From Symsagittifera roscoffensis (lineage: Eukaryota; Xenacoelomorpha; Acoela; Convolutidae): 64,000 nucleotides of DNA. This document shows positions 1 to 11,482 of this stretch, in pieces. The stretch covers positions 13,926,660-13,990,659 of the forward strand of contig NC_087069.1 in NCBI RefSeq assembly GCF_963678635.1. The letters run 5' to 3'. The position numbers and the translations under genes were made by a program. The notes under the pieces are model-generated. The model saw nothing but the letters and a program-made list of their open reading frames with translations, ran no database searches and had not been told where the DNA came from. Positions within the stretch are counted from its first letter, which is position 1. Every line of letters starts with the position of its first letter.

Positions 1-3000
1 TCTATCAAAAATAAATCTCGAGGCTGTATGGGAGGTTTTAACATGTTTTATTTTGAAACTCAAGGGTGCAAAAATGAAAAAAAAAAAACAATATTTTTTA
101 ACTGAATTCAGTTGCTTTTTTTTCATTTTTTTGAATTTTCTATTTTCTTCCAGCTGTGCTCAAATATTATAATTTTTCCGATTATTATGATTATTTTTTC
201 CAGTACTATCATTTTTTTGTCTTGACTACTTTTATCGGCTCCTGAAAAGAAATTTCTCACACACTTTTTGACTGCTTGGATTTAGATTTTTTTCTTAAGA
301 TATATGGACTTAGACATTTTTTTGGCTTCAGATTCTCTGAGTTTTTTTTACTGAAAAAAATTTTTTAATGAAAAAAGCGGATTGCATGCACAAAAAAAGT
401 GTTTTTTGAAGAATGAAACTCTGAACCTATTGTTTTTAAAATAATTTTTTGTTCTCCTCAATTCTATATGTTTTTGAATGTTTCCGCCTAAGAATAAAGT
501 TTCGATAACAAAAGATTCAAAATTTTTCTAAAGATAATAACGTTTTTCTCCATTTGTGTTTTACGATAAATATGTTGTGTCGTAACCAATTTTTTTTTTG
601 AAAATGTAGCATCAAGATTACTTGAACCAAAGCAAACTAAAGGTTTGTTAGCATGGCGAACGTTTAAAAATATGTAAAACTTGTAGGCTGTGATGGTGCA
701 ATCAGGTTTTTTCGTGCCTAAATTGTTCACTTCTCTCTATTCATTTTTGCAAAAGTTTTTACCTTTTCTTTACCTGCCTGCCTTAAAATTGGGAGATATT
801 TTAAAACAAGTTTTCATAAACGATTCCTTCATGCATTCAAGTTTGATATCATGGTTTTTCAATGTAGTAAGTTTTCCTAATCTGAATAACAACAAAAAAA
901 AACATTTTACTAACAGATTACTAAGGTAAAACAACCTGGCAATTGTCATATTTCCTGATAGTCAACTAGACAAGTGATATCTAGCAAATACGATGAAATT
1001 CCTGTTAAAAAAAATTTAAAGCTTGCCAACAGAAAAAATTCTTACAATCAGGCGACAAAAAATAAGGCGAAAATCAGGCTCAAGTAAGTGAGAAAACACA
1101 TGTGTGGTTTTCTTATAAGAAAAAATGAAATTCAATTCTTAACTGAATCCCTTGTAATTATTCTCGCTGTTGAATTTTTGAGTGCGGCTACTACCTGTCT
1201 AATTTTTTTCTCGGTCTATTTTTTGCCTAGCTAGCAAAAAAAGAATACCATTTGTTAACAGGTACCCCTTGCAGTTAATCGGAAAAAATTGAAAAAAAAA
1301 TTGTTTTTTTTTAAATAAAAAAAAACTCATGATGCATCAAAATGAATAAAAATAGTTTTTATAAAAACATGCCAAAAAACACCTGGGAAATGATTAGAAA
1401 AATCGTTTTGATTCCCTACCATCAAAACCCACAAAAAAATTTTGAATCGTCAATCGACGCAATATAAAGCGGCCAAGCCGACAAAAACTAGGCCAAAATC
1501 TTTTAGGCAGCATAATTTTAAAAGGAAAAAAAATGCGTTCTTACGAAATCAAAACTTGTACTTTTACAAATTGCAGAATATTTAAATCAAAGTACTGCAA
1601 TTCAAAATGCATTCAGCAAAAAATAATAATAATTTAATGATATGGCAAATAAGCCTGCAAAACGTACGCAGGCAAATATTATACCGGCATTTTTTTTGAA
1701 AAAGAATAATTCCGGTTTGCAAAAAAGCAGGTTCTGTCAGATTTGAACCTAGCACCTCTGCCGACTCAACCGTACTCGCTAGCTCTAGAAAAAACTTTGA
1801 AAACTATAAAGAAAAAACCTGAATTTACCTTTGAAATTTGGACTTTAAAATTGCGACCAAAACTATATAGGGAAAAACTCTATTATCCGGTCGCAATACA
1901 CTTAATATCTCAATGGTAATCAGTATGAGTCGAGCTTTAAATCAGTTTATTTTTTTCCATGGCGGTTCAAACGATTATTGATTGATTTCCAGAAAATTGT
2001 TTGTGTTATAGAAAATTTTTTTTCTATTTTGGCGTTGACCTAATTTGAGCGGTAGAATGAGCGAGTTAGACAGTATTGTTAACAGGTTAAAAACTTAAAA
2101 GAGAGCTGGGAAATTTTAGTTTTTCTTCAAAAAAACTAGAATGAGTCTTTTTCACATATCGATTCTGCAATGTACAAAACTAAGAAAAAATCGATTTGTT
2201 TTTTTTTTTCACTTGATCAAAATGTGTTTTCTTTTGTTATAAGGTTTGGTTTCTTTCTTTCAACACTACGATTTTCATACCACGCTATGCAGCAACTTTT
2301 TAAAAAAAAATTATCATTTGATGAAACTGTGCTACTTGCACACAACACCTACTATTTCTGTTTTGATTTAGACGTTATTCAAATGGAACACAACAAGGTA
2401 TTGATACAAACTTCAAAATTAGCCTTTTTTTCAATCAAAACGATGGCATTGTTCTTTTCTTAGGGTTGATCAGTAAATATCTCTCCAATAAAAGCTTTGT
2501 GTTATCTTGAATGTAAGTTGAATAAACAGTTGGTGGCTTTATTTCATTTATTAGAGCAATTGTTCACAGGTTGACCTCTTGTTCAGGAGTTTTCAGTGCA
2601 GTTTGAGCTTAGTGATTTATATAAAAATGAAATAAAATATGTAAAACTTTTTTTTTCAAACAAAAACGAGGTATCTGTAACTAAAACTTCAACTAAAACT
2701 ATGAGTGAAACTATAATCATTAACATAAACTTCTTCATAATGTAACCCTTATGTTTATAATTGATAGCAAAAAACATGAAAAAGAACGGTTTTTATTTTG
2801 TGAAACTGCATATTGCTTTCCCATTGATACTTTGAGACATGAAGGTACAATTCAATCTTCAGCTCTCAAAAAAAATTCAGAAATCACTGTATTAGAGCAA
2901 AAACTATTTACTTTTTGAAATTTTAATATTCATAAGTACGATTGATTTAGAATGAATTGTGTTCACTTTTTAAAGTTATTTTTAAATCTTTTTTTTGAAA

Positions 3001-3180
3001 TTTCTAAAAACCTTTTTGTTGAATGTAAGTTTTGCGTTTTAGTTTTGGGTGAAAAACAGGATAGTTGTCAATTGTAGCTCTTGTTAGAAAAACAACGCCC
3101 AAAAGCAGACATTGAATAATCATTAGCTGAAAGCTCATGGAATTGACTCAAAGAAACGGCAACTAGCAAACTTTAGTTTT
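1..3180. other. A/T-rich stretch, no gene recognised
   Basis: The stretch is dominated by poly-A and poly-T runs. The longest open frame (2170-2463, +) is lysine/phenylalanine-rich with homopolymer composition, and I see no domain in it. A degenerate tRNA-like sequence lies near 1733-1790 on the minus strand (see rejected items). Nothing else here could be supported. Confidence 0.5.
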
Positions 3181-3189
3181 GGAACGGGC

Positions 3190-5460
3190 CTTTCCAAATT
3201 CAAGCAATGCTACAGCACTTTTCGGCATTTCAGAGAAAACCATAATGCATCCCACTCATCGAAATGTGTATACTGCTCGTAAATTTTCGCAGATTGCGAT
3301 AGCTTGAAAAAATATTTTTCAAGAACACACGTTCTCAAATTGACAAAGTCTGTGAGAAACGAAGATTGAGCCATAACAGCTGAAGAAGAGCAACACGCAA
3401 CAATGAAAACTTTTCAATCATACCACATGAAAAAATTTCTTGACCTTCTTGATCTACTGGAAATTCAACTGTTTCTGATGTCAAAATGTCATGAACATGG
3501 GTCAATAAAAGTACAGTTTTATAAAACCAGATTTTCCTATCATTCAAGTAGTTATTCGAAAACGATTTTGGCAGAACTCAGCGTTGATGATTATTTTTAT
3601 ATGGTTGATCATATGCATGAGCACAGTGTTAGTTTTATGCAGCTGTCGTAGTGAATTCATGGTCGAATCGCTCGAACCCCTGGACAACAACATCAACCGA
3701 TATCCACCGATTAAAGGCTCTAGCTATTTTTCCTACTGCGTTGATTATTAAGAATAATCTCTTTCTTCTGAATATTGAAAACAAAGATCAAGAGTGTTTT
3801 GCGTGTTCAGTTCTAGGAGCAATAGTACCGCCTTCTACTCATACAAAACAAGATCCTGAATGGTATAAAAAGCAACTCCAACGATTAGATCTTACCCATA
3901 AAGTATTCTTAGTGCCTCTAGTCGATATACTCAAATTTGAGTTGACCAATTATTTACCACTAAAGGTACTAGGACTTGAGAAGAAGGAAATAGTTTCTCT
4001 TTTTTTTTCAAAAAAATGAAAGAAAAATTTACAGCATCTTAGTGACGGGTTTCAATTTCACTACTTACTCATTCCAAAAATGAATGCATTCATGACTCGA
4101 CAAAATCCCAGCTCTTTAAACAGATTCAACTTTTGTGAACGCTGTCTCCACGTATTCTAGACTGACTGACATAACATTCAAAGTTTTGCGGTTAACAAGA
4201 TTCACTCTCAGTCAAAATACCGCAGAGAAATTCTAAATTCAAACACGTCTATAAGTATTCGATGTCTCAATATACGCTTACACCAAAGCTTTTTGCCCAA
4301 AGAAGGCGACATGCAAACTGGATCCATCAGAACCGAGTACAACCAAGCTAGAAGTTCAAATACCGTGTTCGTTTGGTGCAATACTGGTCGACAGATTTAA
4401 AAACAAAAACAATTACAGCTTTTATAACGAAGCTGTAATTGTTTTTGTGGGGACCTTATAACAAAGCTAAGTTTTTCGACTGGATACAAGCATTGTCATA
4501 CTATCAGAAGCCAAACAGAAACACGAGCAACTTGTTATTTGAGAAAAAAGCAATCATATCTTTTCTCAACTACATCTGTTTGTGTTATCTGCAATCAAGA
4601 GCTAATTGATGACACAGGATTCATCATGATAAAAAAACTGGCAAAATTTATGTCATCGTGCACAAAAAGTGTAATCCACAACAAAGAATATAACACCAGT
4701 AACTTTCCATAACACAACAAGATGATTCAACTGATCAGAAGTCTTGCTCTGAAGGAAAAGGAAAAACTTACGGTTGTAGCTTTCACAGATGAATATTAAT
4801 TTTAATTTAGTTTACATGTGCCTGTAGGGTCATTCAAATCAAAACTTAGGAAAACTTTTGTTTTCTTAGCTGACTGCCTTGGAAATCTCTCCAAATCCCT
4901 CCAGGAAGATGAATTTAAAATTTTGAAGTTTTTCTAATCAAAAATCAGAACAGAGATCTTTGATGATGCAAAAAGGGGTGTAACCCTACTCCTACATGAA
5001 CAGTTACAAAAACGTCGACAAAAAACGTTGGCCTAATTATGGCTCAGATTGGGTAAACAGCTTGAGGGAATAAATTGACGTTACAGAAGCAAATTTTCAA
5101 TTCGCTACCGCAACCGTTTGGAAAATTTTTTTGGATGAATAACCTTAGGAGACTACCACGACTTAAACCTGAGCAGTAATATGTTCTAATACTAGTTGAT
5201 GTCTTTCAGAGCTTCAGAAATCTTTTTAAGAGCACTTATGATTTGGATCAGGGTCATTTTTAATCCGCACCAGACTTTTCCTGGGAAGCCATGCTAAAGA
5301 CGACCGGAGCTGAGCTGGAAATTTTATCAGATTTATGCAAACTTCTTTTTTCTGAAAAAATCATAAGCGTGGGACTCAACAGTGTTGGTGAGAAACGTGT
5401 AATCCAACAACAGTTATCGTCATGACCACTAAAAAAACTCAGCCAACAACCTACGGATTT
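3190..5460 (+). pseudogene. Decayed protein-primed B-family DNA polymerase, Polinton/adintovirus type
   Basis: Family knowledge: these polymerases replicate Polinton/Maverick transposons and adintoviruses, and carry an N-terminal region with zinc fingers and an endonuclease VII-like HNH module before the exonuclease and polymerase domains. Seen here, in order and in shifting frames: a C2H2-like finger near 3265-3330; the stretch around NIENKDQECFACSVL (about 3770-3815), matching the conserved segment of these proteins; GLEKKEIVSLFF (3970-4005); a CERCL finger near 4138; CVICNQEL near 4575 with a degenerate endonuclease VII core after it; then an exonuclease-side segment (ADCLGNLSKSLQEDEFKILK, about 4870-4925) and YDLDQGHF, APDFSW, TTGAELEILSD (about 5225-5325). 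Many stops and frameshifts occur and the polymerase palm motifs are missing, so this is a relic. Inference: it is an old element copy cut off at the tandem repeat that follows. The class is fairly sure; Polinton versus virus-like is not. Confidence 0.72.
4403..4448. repeat. Perfect hairpin inside the polymerase relic
   Basis: A 19-base arm at 4403-4421 is the reverse complement of 4430-4448, with an 8-base loop (arm core ACAATTACAGCTT). It lies in a non-conserved part of the polymerase pseudogene. It may be a small foldback insertion or local inverted duplication. Confidence 0.75.
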
Positions 5461-6958
5461 TGAAATTGCTCATTGCAATGCACCTGTGTTTGAGAAACCA
5501 ATCTGCAACTGTCCATTTATTGAGTTTGAGTATCACTAAGATAATCTTCCATCAACATTGATTTGATTACCAATAACGGACAAAAAGCCGGAACTTCCGA
5601 ATTAAAAAAAAGTTTTTAAATGCTGATTAACACTTGTTTTGGAGAAGCAAAACAAAGTGCAAAAGGTGCAAGCAGAGCAGTTAAAGTTACACTTTAACAT
5701 CGTAAGTATAAAGCAGTGTGGTTGAGCGGTACGGCCATAAGAGATTCCATGAACAGAACTGTAAGTAGAAAACGTTTTGTCTATCGATGAAGTGAAAAAG
5801 TTCGTTTTATCTATTTTTGATAATAAATTTTTCAATGATTTTGACGATATACTTTTTTTGGTAACTTCAAAACAGGAGCAAGAGAAAACAATTTTCAATA
5901 AATCACAGTCACTCACAGAAACTAAAAAAGGAGTGAGAAAATAAACGATAGTTCATCCAACCACAACTTGGATGTGAATTATCGCGAGCGAGACAATTAT
6001 TCAGAGCAAATAGATGGGAGCTTCGAAGGAGACAATTTTCATCAAGAAAAACATGATCATTCAAGCAAGGGACTTAGTGAAACTTAAATGATGACGAGAG
6101 TGACGTATCGTTTATACCTCAAGACCTCTGTCTAGTACAGACTGCACTCTTGAGCAGTGACGAAATTGAAATTGCTCATGTGTTTGAGAAACCAATCTAC
6201 AACTGTCCATTTATTGAGTTTGAGTATCACTAAGATAAGCCTCCATCAACATTGATTTGATTACCAATAACGGACAAAAAGCCGGAACTTCCGAATTAAA
6301 AAAAAAGTTTTTAAATGCTGATTAACACTTGTTTTGGAGAAACAAAACAAAGTGCAAGAGGTGCAAGCAGAGCAGTTAAAGTTACACTTCAACATCGCAA
6401 GTATAAAGCAGTGTTGTTATGCAGTACGGCCATCAGAGAGTCCATGAACAGAACTGTAACTAGAAAACGTTTTGTCTATCGATGAAGTGAACAAGTTCGT
6501 TTTATCTGTTTTTGATAATAAATTTTTCAATGATATTGACGGTATACTTTTTTTGGTCACTTCAAAACAGGAGCAAGAGAAAACAATTTTCAATAATTCA
6601 CAGTCACTCACAGAAACTAAAAAAGGAGTGAGAAAATAAACGATAGTTCATCCAACCACAACTTGGATGTGAACTATCGCGAGCGAGACAATTATTCAGA
6701 GCAAATAGATGGGAGCTTCGAAGGAGACAATTTTCAGAAAAACTTGATCATTCAAGCAAGGGACTTAGTGAAATTTAAATGATGACGAGAGTGACGTTTC
6801 GTTTATACCTCAAGAACCCTGTCTAATACAGACTGCAGTCTTGAGCAGTGACGAAATTGAAATTGCACATTTGCACATTGCACCTGTGTTTGAGAAACCA
6901 ATCTGCAATTGTCCATTTATCGAGTTTGAGTATCACTAAGATAATCCTCCATCAACAG
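5460..6958. repeat. Tandem repeat, ~700-base unit, two full copies plus a partial third
   Basis: The marker GAGAAACCAATCT occurs at 5492, 6186 and 6892, giving periods of 694 and 706 bases. The first two units are nearly identical across their whole length, apart from small indels and substitutions. The third stops about 65 bases after the marker, at 6958. On the plus strand each unit holds short open stretches, one around ENVLSIDEVKKFVLS and one rich in acidic, Asn and Ser residues, which end near CPFIEFEYH. They are interrupted by stops. The array begins where similarity to the polymerase relic ends, so it may derive from another gene of the same element. Function unknown. Confidence 0.85.
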
Positions 6959-6959
6959 G

Positions 6960-7800
6960 AGCTAAGCTGATCTAAGACGGCTCAAGGAAACTGACTTGAA
7001 ATAAAGCTCTACACCAGAACATTTTATAGTTGCGGAAAATCTTTGAGTCTGATGTGATAAAAATAGACTAAACAGTATCATTTTGGTATTTGTGTGATCA
7101 GTCTAAAGATAAATTTTGTTTACTGTTTTTGGTGATGTCATGAAGTATATGTTTTAGTCGTTTCAAGTTTACTGTTTTTTGTTTTTAGATTTTGATTTTT
7201 TACATAGTGGCGATTTTGCACTTACGTACGATGAGGCTATTGGGAAAATTGATTGAGTGAAACAAACTTGAGTCTACAAACTTTCTTAAGTGATGCACGC
7301 CAGTTATGAGTCTACATAATTGGTAAGTGACGCAAGCCAAATATGACGCATTAGCAGTACCAGTATTTTTGGAAAAAAATTACCAACTAACATGCCTCAA
7401 TTTTTAGAGCAGGCGCAATTTAGATAGTAAACGAAAAAACTCATCAAAAACATACGACCCTGCCCAAGTTCGAACCTTCTTATTTTGTTGCTGGTCTCCT
7501 TCCCTATCTCTAAGCTACAGATCTATTATACCTTGAAGCTAAAGTGTTATTTGCAATATAATAGTCTGTGTTAATAACCTTAGCATTGGCTGTACTTAAT
7601 AGCTGGTTTTTGATCAAAAGAACACATTTTGCCGCAACAATATGTGCGTCGCAGCCATATTTTCGTTTTATCCAAGCCATATCGTATCGCTCCAGATAAG
7701 GTGTAGTCAATTTGAAAGAAATTACTCTATTAGATAACATTATCCATTCGATCTCACAAATTTGGTCAAGGTAAGGTGAAGCGTTTTTGGTTTGTGTTAA
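6960..7800. other. Intergenic stretch with a minus-strand open frame of unknown nature
   Basis: A 76-codon minus-strand frame (7510-7740) has ordinary composition (for example MAWIKRKYGCDAHIVA), but no splice context, start context or domain that I recognise. A box-A/box-B-like tRNA-type promoter sequence lies at about 7440-7505 on the minus strand without a cloverleaf. I do not call a gene. Confidence 0.3.
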
Positions 7801-7803
7801 CTA

Positions 7804-8401
7804 CGAGGCCGAGCTGTGTCTTTTGTAAATTGTATGCGGATTTCGGCTCAAAGCAGTTTTTTTGTAGTATCCGCAACTTTGTTTTTTTTCTTCTTTTTTC
7901 GTTGCTGCTTTAAACTCCACAAATAATTAACTCTTAAAGTGTTTTGTCCATATTTTCAAACTGGAAACTGCAGTTAAAATTGTGGAACCCGGAAGCAATT
8001 GATAACTTATGTCTCTAGTAAAGCTATGCTGTCGTATATTTTGCAATTGTAAGTGGAATCCGCAAGTTATTGGCGGAATTTGTAAATTTTGAACAGAATT
8101 TGCAGAAATTTGCTGACTCTTCTGACAAACTTGCAAAATCCGTTTACTTATGCGGAATTCGCCTATAATAAACGGAATCCACTTCAATTGGGGGAAACCG
8201 GCACAACTAGCTATTTCCTTTTGTTGCAAAATCAGTGCGGCTATAATAATGCGGTGATAAATACTACATATACTTGTCCGTTGAATCCGCTGAAATTTTG
8301 TATTGAAATGTTAAAAAAAAACATGTAAAAATTTTGTATCTGGTTTCTATTGACTTACATACAAAAAACTGATCGCATAAATAGTGCACAGTTTGGCCTC
8401 G
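7804..8401. mobile_element. TIR element, repeat family C, copy 1
   Basis: The ends are mutually inverted: left CGAGGCCGAGCTGTG and right TGCACAGTTTGGCCTCG. The same end pair bounds 27528-28098. The inside is built from short direct and inverted units of the type GCGGAATCCACTTACA, in both orientations. No transposase frame is present. This fits a short non-autonomous cut-and-paste element whose interior is a palindromic array. The superfamily cannot be assigned without the target-site duplication. Confidence 0.65.
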
Positions 8402-8460
8402 TAATGTTGGGTGTTAGAGAAATATGATCAATAAAAAAATTTAATTCTTGAAAAAACTGT

Positions 8461-9298
8461 CCCGGGTCGAGATCCCCCTCAAAAACCGCTCAAGATATGG
8501 GCATTTTGAGCGGTCTTTCAGCAAGATTTGAGCGGTTTGAGCGGTTTGAGCAGTTTGGGCGTTTTTTTTTTGAAAAAACCGCTCAAACCGCTCAAATCTT
8601 GCTTAAAAAACCGCTCAAAAACCGCTCATTTCTTGCGGTGACTTTTAAACGTTTTTTAAGCAAGGTTTGAGCGGTTTTTAATCGGTTTTTGAGCGGTCTT
8701 ATAAAGAAAACCGATTAAAACCAACAAAAAGGCCTGGAAAGGTAATGTGACCCCGGTTGACAACCATAAACCGAAAATGCTTATCTTACATTTCCCCACA
8801 CCGAAAATGCTTGTCATACATTTGCTGCATCAAATGTATGGAAAAATGCTAATTTTACAATTTTCATAAAATTTCAAAAAACCATTGAAAAAAGATTCAA
8901 CCTAGTTTCTCCGGCTATTTGAACCAAATACAACAGTCTGGTGATGAAAAATAACTACGTTTGAGCTCAAAAATCGCGCAAGATTTGAACGGTTTTGACC
9001 GGTTTATCTAAAAAAAAGCTCAAAAACCGCGCAAGATTTGAACGGTTTTGAGCAGTTTAATTAAAAAAACTGCTCAAAATCTGCGCAAGACTTGAGCGGT
9101 TTTTGAGCGTTTTTTTTAGATAAACCGCTCAAAACCGTTCAAATCTTGCGCAATTTTTGAGCGGTTTTTTTAATAAACCGTTCAAAAACCGCTCTAACCG
9201 CTCTTTTTGAAGCAAGATTTAGAGCGTAATTGTCTAAAAAAAACCGCTCAAACCGCTCAATTTTTGCTTCAAATTAGGTGAAAAATCTCGACTCGTGG
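8461..9298. mobile_element. Palindromic GAGCGGTTT array element, repeat family B, copy 1
   Basis: The block consists of dozens of copies of GAGCGGTTT and its complement AAACCGCTC, 9-12 bases apart in both orientations, so the whole region can fold on itself. The left end CCCGGGTCGAGAT and the right end, read in reverse as CACGAGTCGAGAT, form a degenerate TIR. A 190-base segment starting CCCCGGTTGAC (8751-8945) sits inside and recurs at 46706. The pair 'array plus CCGGTTGAC segment' appears with the same junction at both loci, so it moved as one unit. No coding capacity. Confidence 0.65.
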
Positions 9299-9853
9299 TG
9301 TTGTTGATCGAAGTTTAATTATTTGTTTCAGCAGCGGATGTATTGCCCCCTATGATTGGAAAAATCTAGATAACAGTTATGGTAAGATGATCTAAACATG
9401 CAATAATCTTTTCTCTATTTTGCTACACCGAAGACTGTTTTAGCGTTCAAATGGTTAAGAAATCAGCTTTTGGTAAATTTTTGTCTATACAGCGATTATG
9501 GTGGCTAGTGTAGATCATAATAGATTTGAAACGAACAAGCGTAATAAATTTCATTACAAGTAGTTGATTTCCGTTTTTCCACACTGAAGTTGATGAGTAA
9601 ATACAAACATGATAGCCAATTCAATTAACTCGATTGATCACGATTGTGTTTTTATAGTAGAAAACTTACAATAACTCTTTTGTTCGCTTATTGAAAGCGG
9701 CTTATGATTGATGTTAATTGGAACTTATATTCGAAAAAGCTTGCGAAGAATTGGGTATAACAGTTTTTTAAAAAAATCAAAACAACATATATGCATATAC
9801 GTTGTAGTTTTGTAAATTTGCAAGATACGAAGCAAGTTTTGGTTGAAAATAAT

Positions 9854-10333
9854 GCTCGTATCAGGGCGACACCTTGAATGATCCGACTGCTTTTAAAACT
9901 CTATGGAATAAAGGTCTATTCAAAAAAGTTTTTCAACTAATTTTTTTTTCCGACGTTCGAAACGAAAGTAACGGAATATTTGTGCTCGGGGTGGTTTGTT
10001 TTCCTGAGAAAAATTTCGACTATCAATCAATCAAGAGGTATTGTTGTCTTGAGCTTAAGTTTGAAAAGATATTTCACCTGTAATCATTTTTCGCAAAGTT
10101 ATGGGGGTTTAAAGGTAACCATTTTAGCCGATTTGGGACAATTAACGCGCGATATAATTCGAGCTATTAACGCGTAAGCGGAGAGTTATTCCGTCTTAGA
10201 AATCGTTCCAAATAGGTTAAAGGAAATTGAGTTGTTAATGGGAGCAAAATCAATCACTTAGTACTTCATGTTATTACTGATCAATATCCTTAAAAGGCAG
10301 TCGGAACATTCAGGGCTTCGCCCTGATACGAGC
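9854..10333. mobile_element. TIR element, repeat family A, copy 1 (complete)
   Basis: The left end begins GCTCGTATCAGGGCG and the right end is its reverse complement; the inverted similarity runs for about 40 bases (GAATGTTCCGACTGC). The interior holds a conserved CpG-rich core, AATTAACGCGCGATAT then GCTATTAACGCGTAAGCGG, at about 10138-10180. The short plus-strand frames here are not coding-like. Related pieces lie at 10400, 35090, 35430, 36590, 39010 and 39830. This is a non-autonomous DNA transposon of roughly 480 bases. Confidence 0.7.
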
Positions 10334-10399
10334 AGTCTTGCTGTATTTGTATGTGCTAGACAAAATGATAGGTTTAGCTCATGATAAGACACACCGAGA

Positions 10400-10890
10400 C
10401 TTCTCGTAGCAGGCCGAGGCCCTTAATGTTCTGACTGCCTCCTAAGGTCTATGGAGCACTAATAATATGAAAAACTCAATTGTAATAAAAAAATGGCTTT
10501 TCTTAATTTGAGATTTTTTGTAAGATTCATCCCCCCACTAGCCATATAAAGTACAAAGTAACTACTCCTAGTAACAAATTAAATATGGCAAATAAGCTTC
10601 CCTAAACCAATTTGAAGCGATTTCTAAGACGGATTAAATCTCCGCTTATGCGTTAATAGCGCGAAGAATATCGCGCGTTAATTGACCCAAATTAGCCAAA
10701 ATGGTAATTTTTAAACCTCAAAACTTTACGAAAAATGATCACAGGTGAAAAATTTTTTTAAAGACAACGAGAATGATATTAAACAAAAATCCTTAAAAAT
10801 TGGCTAGTTAAAAAGTTGAACTTGTATGAAGAAAAAAAACCCACCCGGGCACATAAATTCCGTACGTTTGTTAGGAAAGTCGGAACAACT
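10400..10890. mobile_element. TIR element, repeat family A, copy 2 (inverted relative to copy 1)
   Basis: It starts with a degenerate family A end (CCGAGGCCCTTAATGTTC) and continues with the family core in the opposite orientation, CGCGAAGAATATCGCGCG at about 10658. It ends in CATAAATTCCGTACG near 10855. It closely matches 39830-40390. The far TIR is missing or degraded. Confidence 0.6.
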
Positions 10891-11300
10891 AGCCTTTTTT
10901 CATTAAAAAAATTTTGAGCCGGAATCAATTTCCGCTTACCCACTATAGCGCGAAGTTTGTTGCTACTTGTTTCTTTTTACATAAATGCTTTTCGCTTTAT
11001 ATCTTCAAAAATAATTGTGAAGCACTTTATAAGAACCAGTCATCTTTCATAAGTAATACTCACATTAGTTATTGTACCACTTGTCCATCTACAGTTGAGC
11101 TGCTTTAGAAATATCTAGATTGAAGTTGATTGCCTAATCTTGTAACTTTTACCACTATGCTCAAGAATCTAGATAGAAGTAGAAAACGAACGAAACATAG
11201 TAATTGCATGAACATTCTGGTCGACAAAAAAAACATCGTGAAAATCAGACGCTGTCATTTATCTGAAACTACGCTATCAGATTGCAAATCAAAACTATAG

Positions 11301-11336
11301 CCTTTGACACGGCCAAAGAGTTTCGAAAAAGGTCTG
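11301..11336 (+). CDS. Candidate internal exon of an unidentified host gene
   Basis: The sequence after the acceptor AACTATAG reads FDTAKEFRKRS and ends at donor G|GTGAAA, in phase 1. The intron to the next exon would be 11337-11380, only 44 bases, ending in TTGTCAAG. Three consecutive exons keep the same phase without a stop, which is the main support. Upstream exons were not found; the family A element at 10400-10890 lies just upstream. No family recognised. Confidence 0.4.
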
Positions 11337-11380
11337 GTGAAAACCCTTACAATTTTGCATCTGTTTAAGATTTTGTCAAG

Positions 11381-11422
11381 TGTGTGTGATATCCTATGAG
11401 GTATCGCGATGGAAAACTATTG
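11381..11422 (+). CDS. Candidate internal exon of the same unidentified host gene
   Basis: It reads CVISYEVSRWKTI with a split codon at each end. The donor is ATTG|GTATTT and the intron 11423-11482 (60 bases) ends TTTTATAG. Phase matches both neighbours. A later donor, AAG|GTATTA, would put a stop into the next exon, so the earlier one is preferred. Confidence 0.4.
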
Positions 11423-11482
11423 GTATTTCAAGAAGGTATTAACCTTGGCTTGAGTAAATGGTTTTCCCTTTTGCTTTTATAG

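Noticed and set aside
1733-1790. tRNA-like sequence on the minus strand (GGTTCAAATC box B with a TAGCGAGTACGG box A)
   Set aside because: Box A to box B spacing is about 12 bases too short, and neither the T stem nor the acceptor stem pairs. At best it is a SINE scrap.
2170-2463. 97-codon plus-strand frame
   Set aside because: It is Phe/Lys-biased and homopolymer-driven, with no domain or splice context.
7440-7505. tRNA-like sequence on the minus strand (TAGCTTAGAGATAGGG and GGTTCGAAC)
   Set aside because: Spacing is right, but the anticodon, T and acceptor stems do not form. It is not called as a tRNA.
8461-9298. CRISPR-like repetition
   Set aside because: Units are 9-12 bases, occur in both orientations and lack uniform unique spacers; the genome is eukaryotic.
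9874-10177. Two plus-strand frames in the family A element
   Set aside because: The frames are not conserved in the other family A copies (10400, 39830), so they are chance openings in a non-coding repeat.
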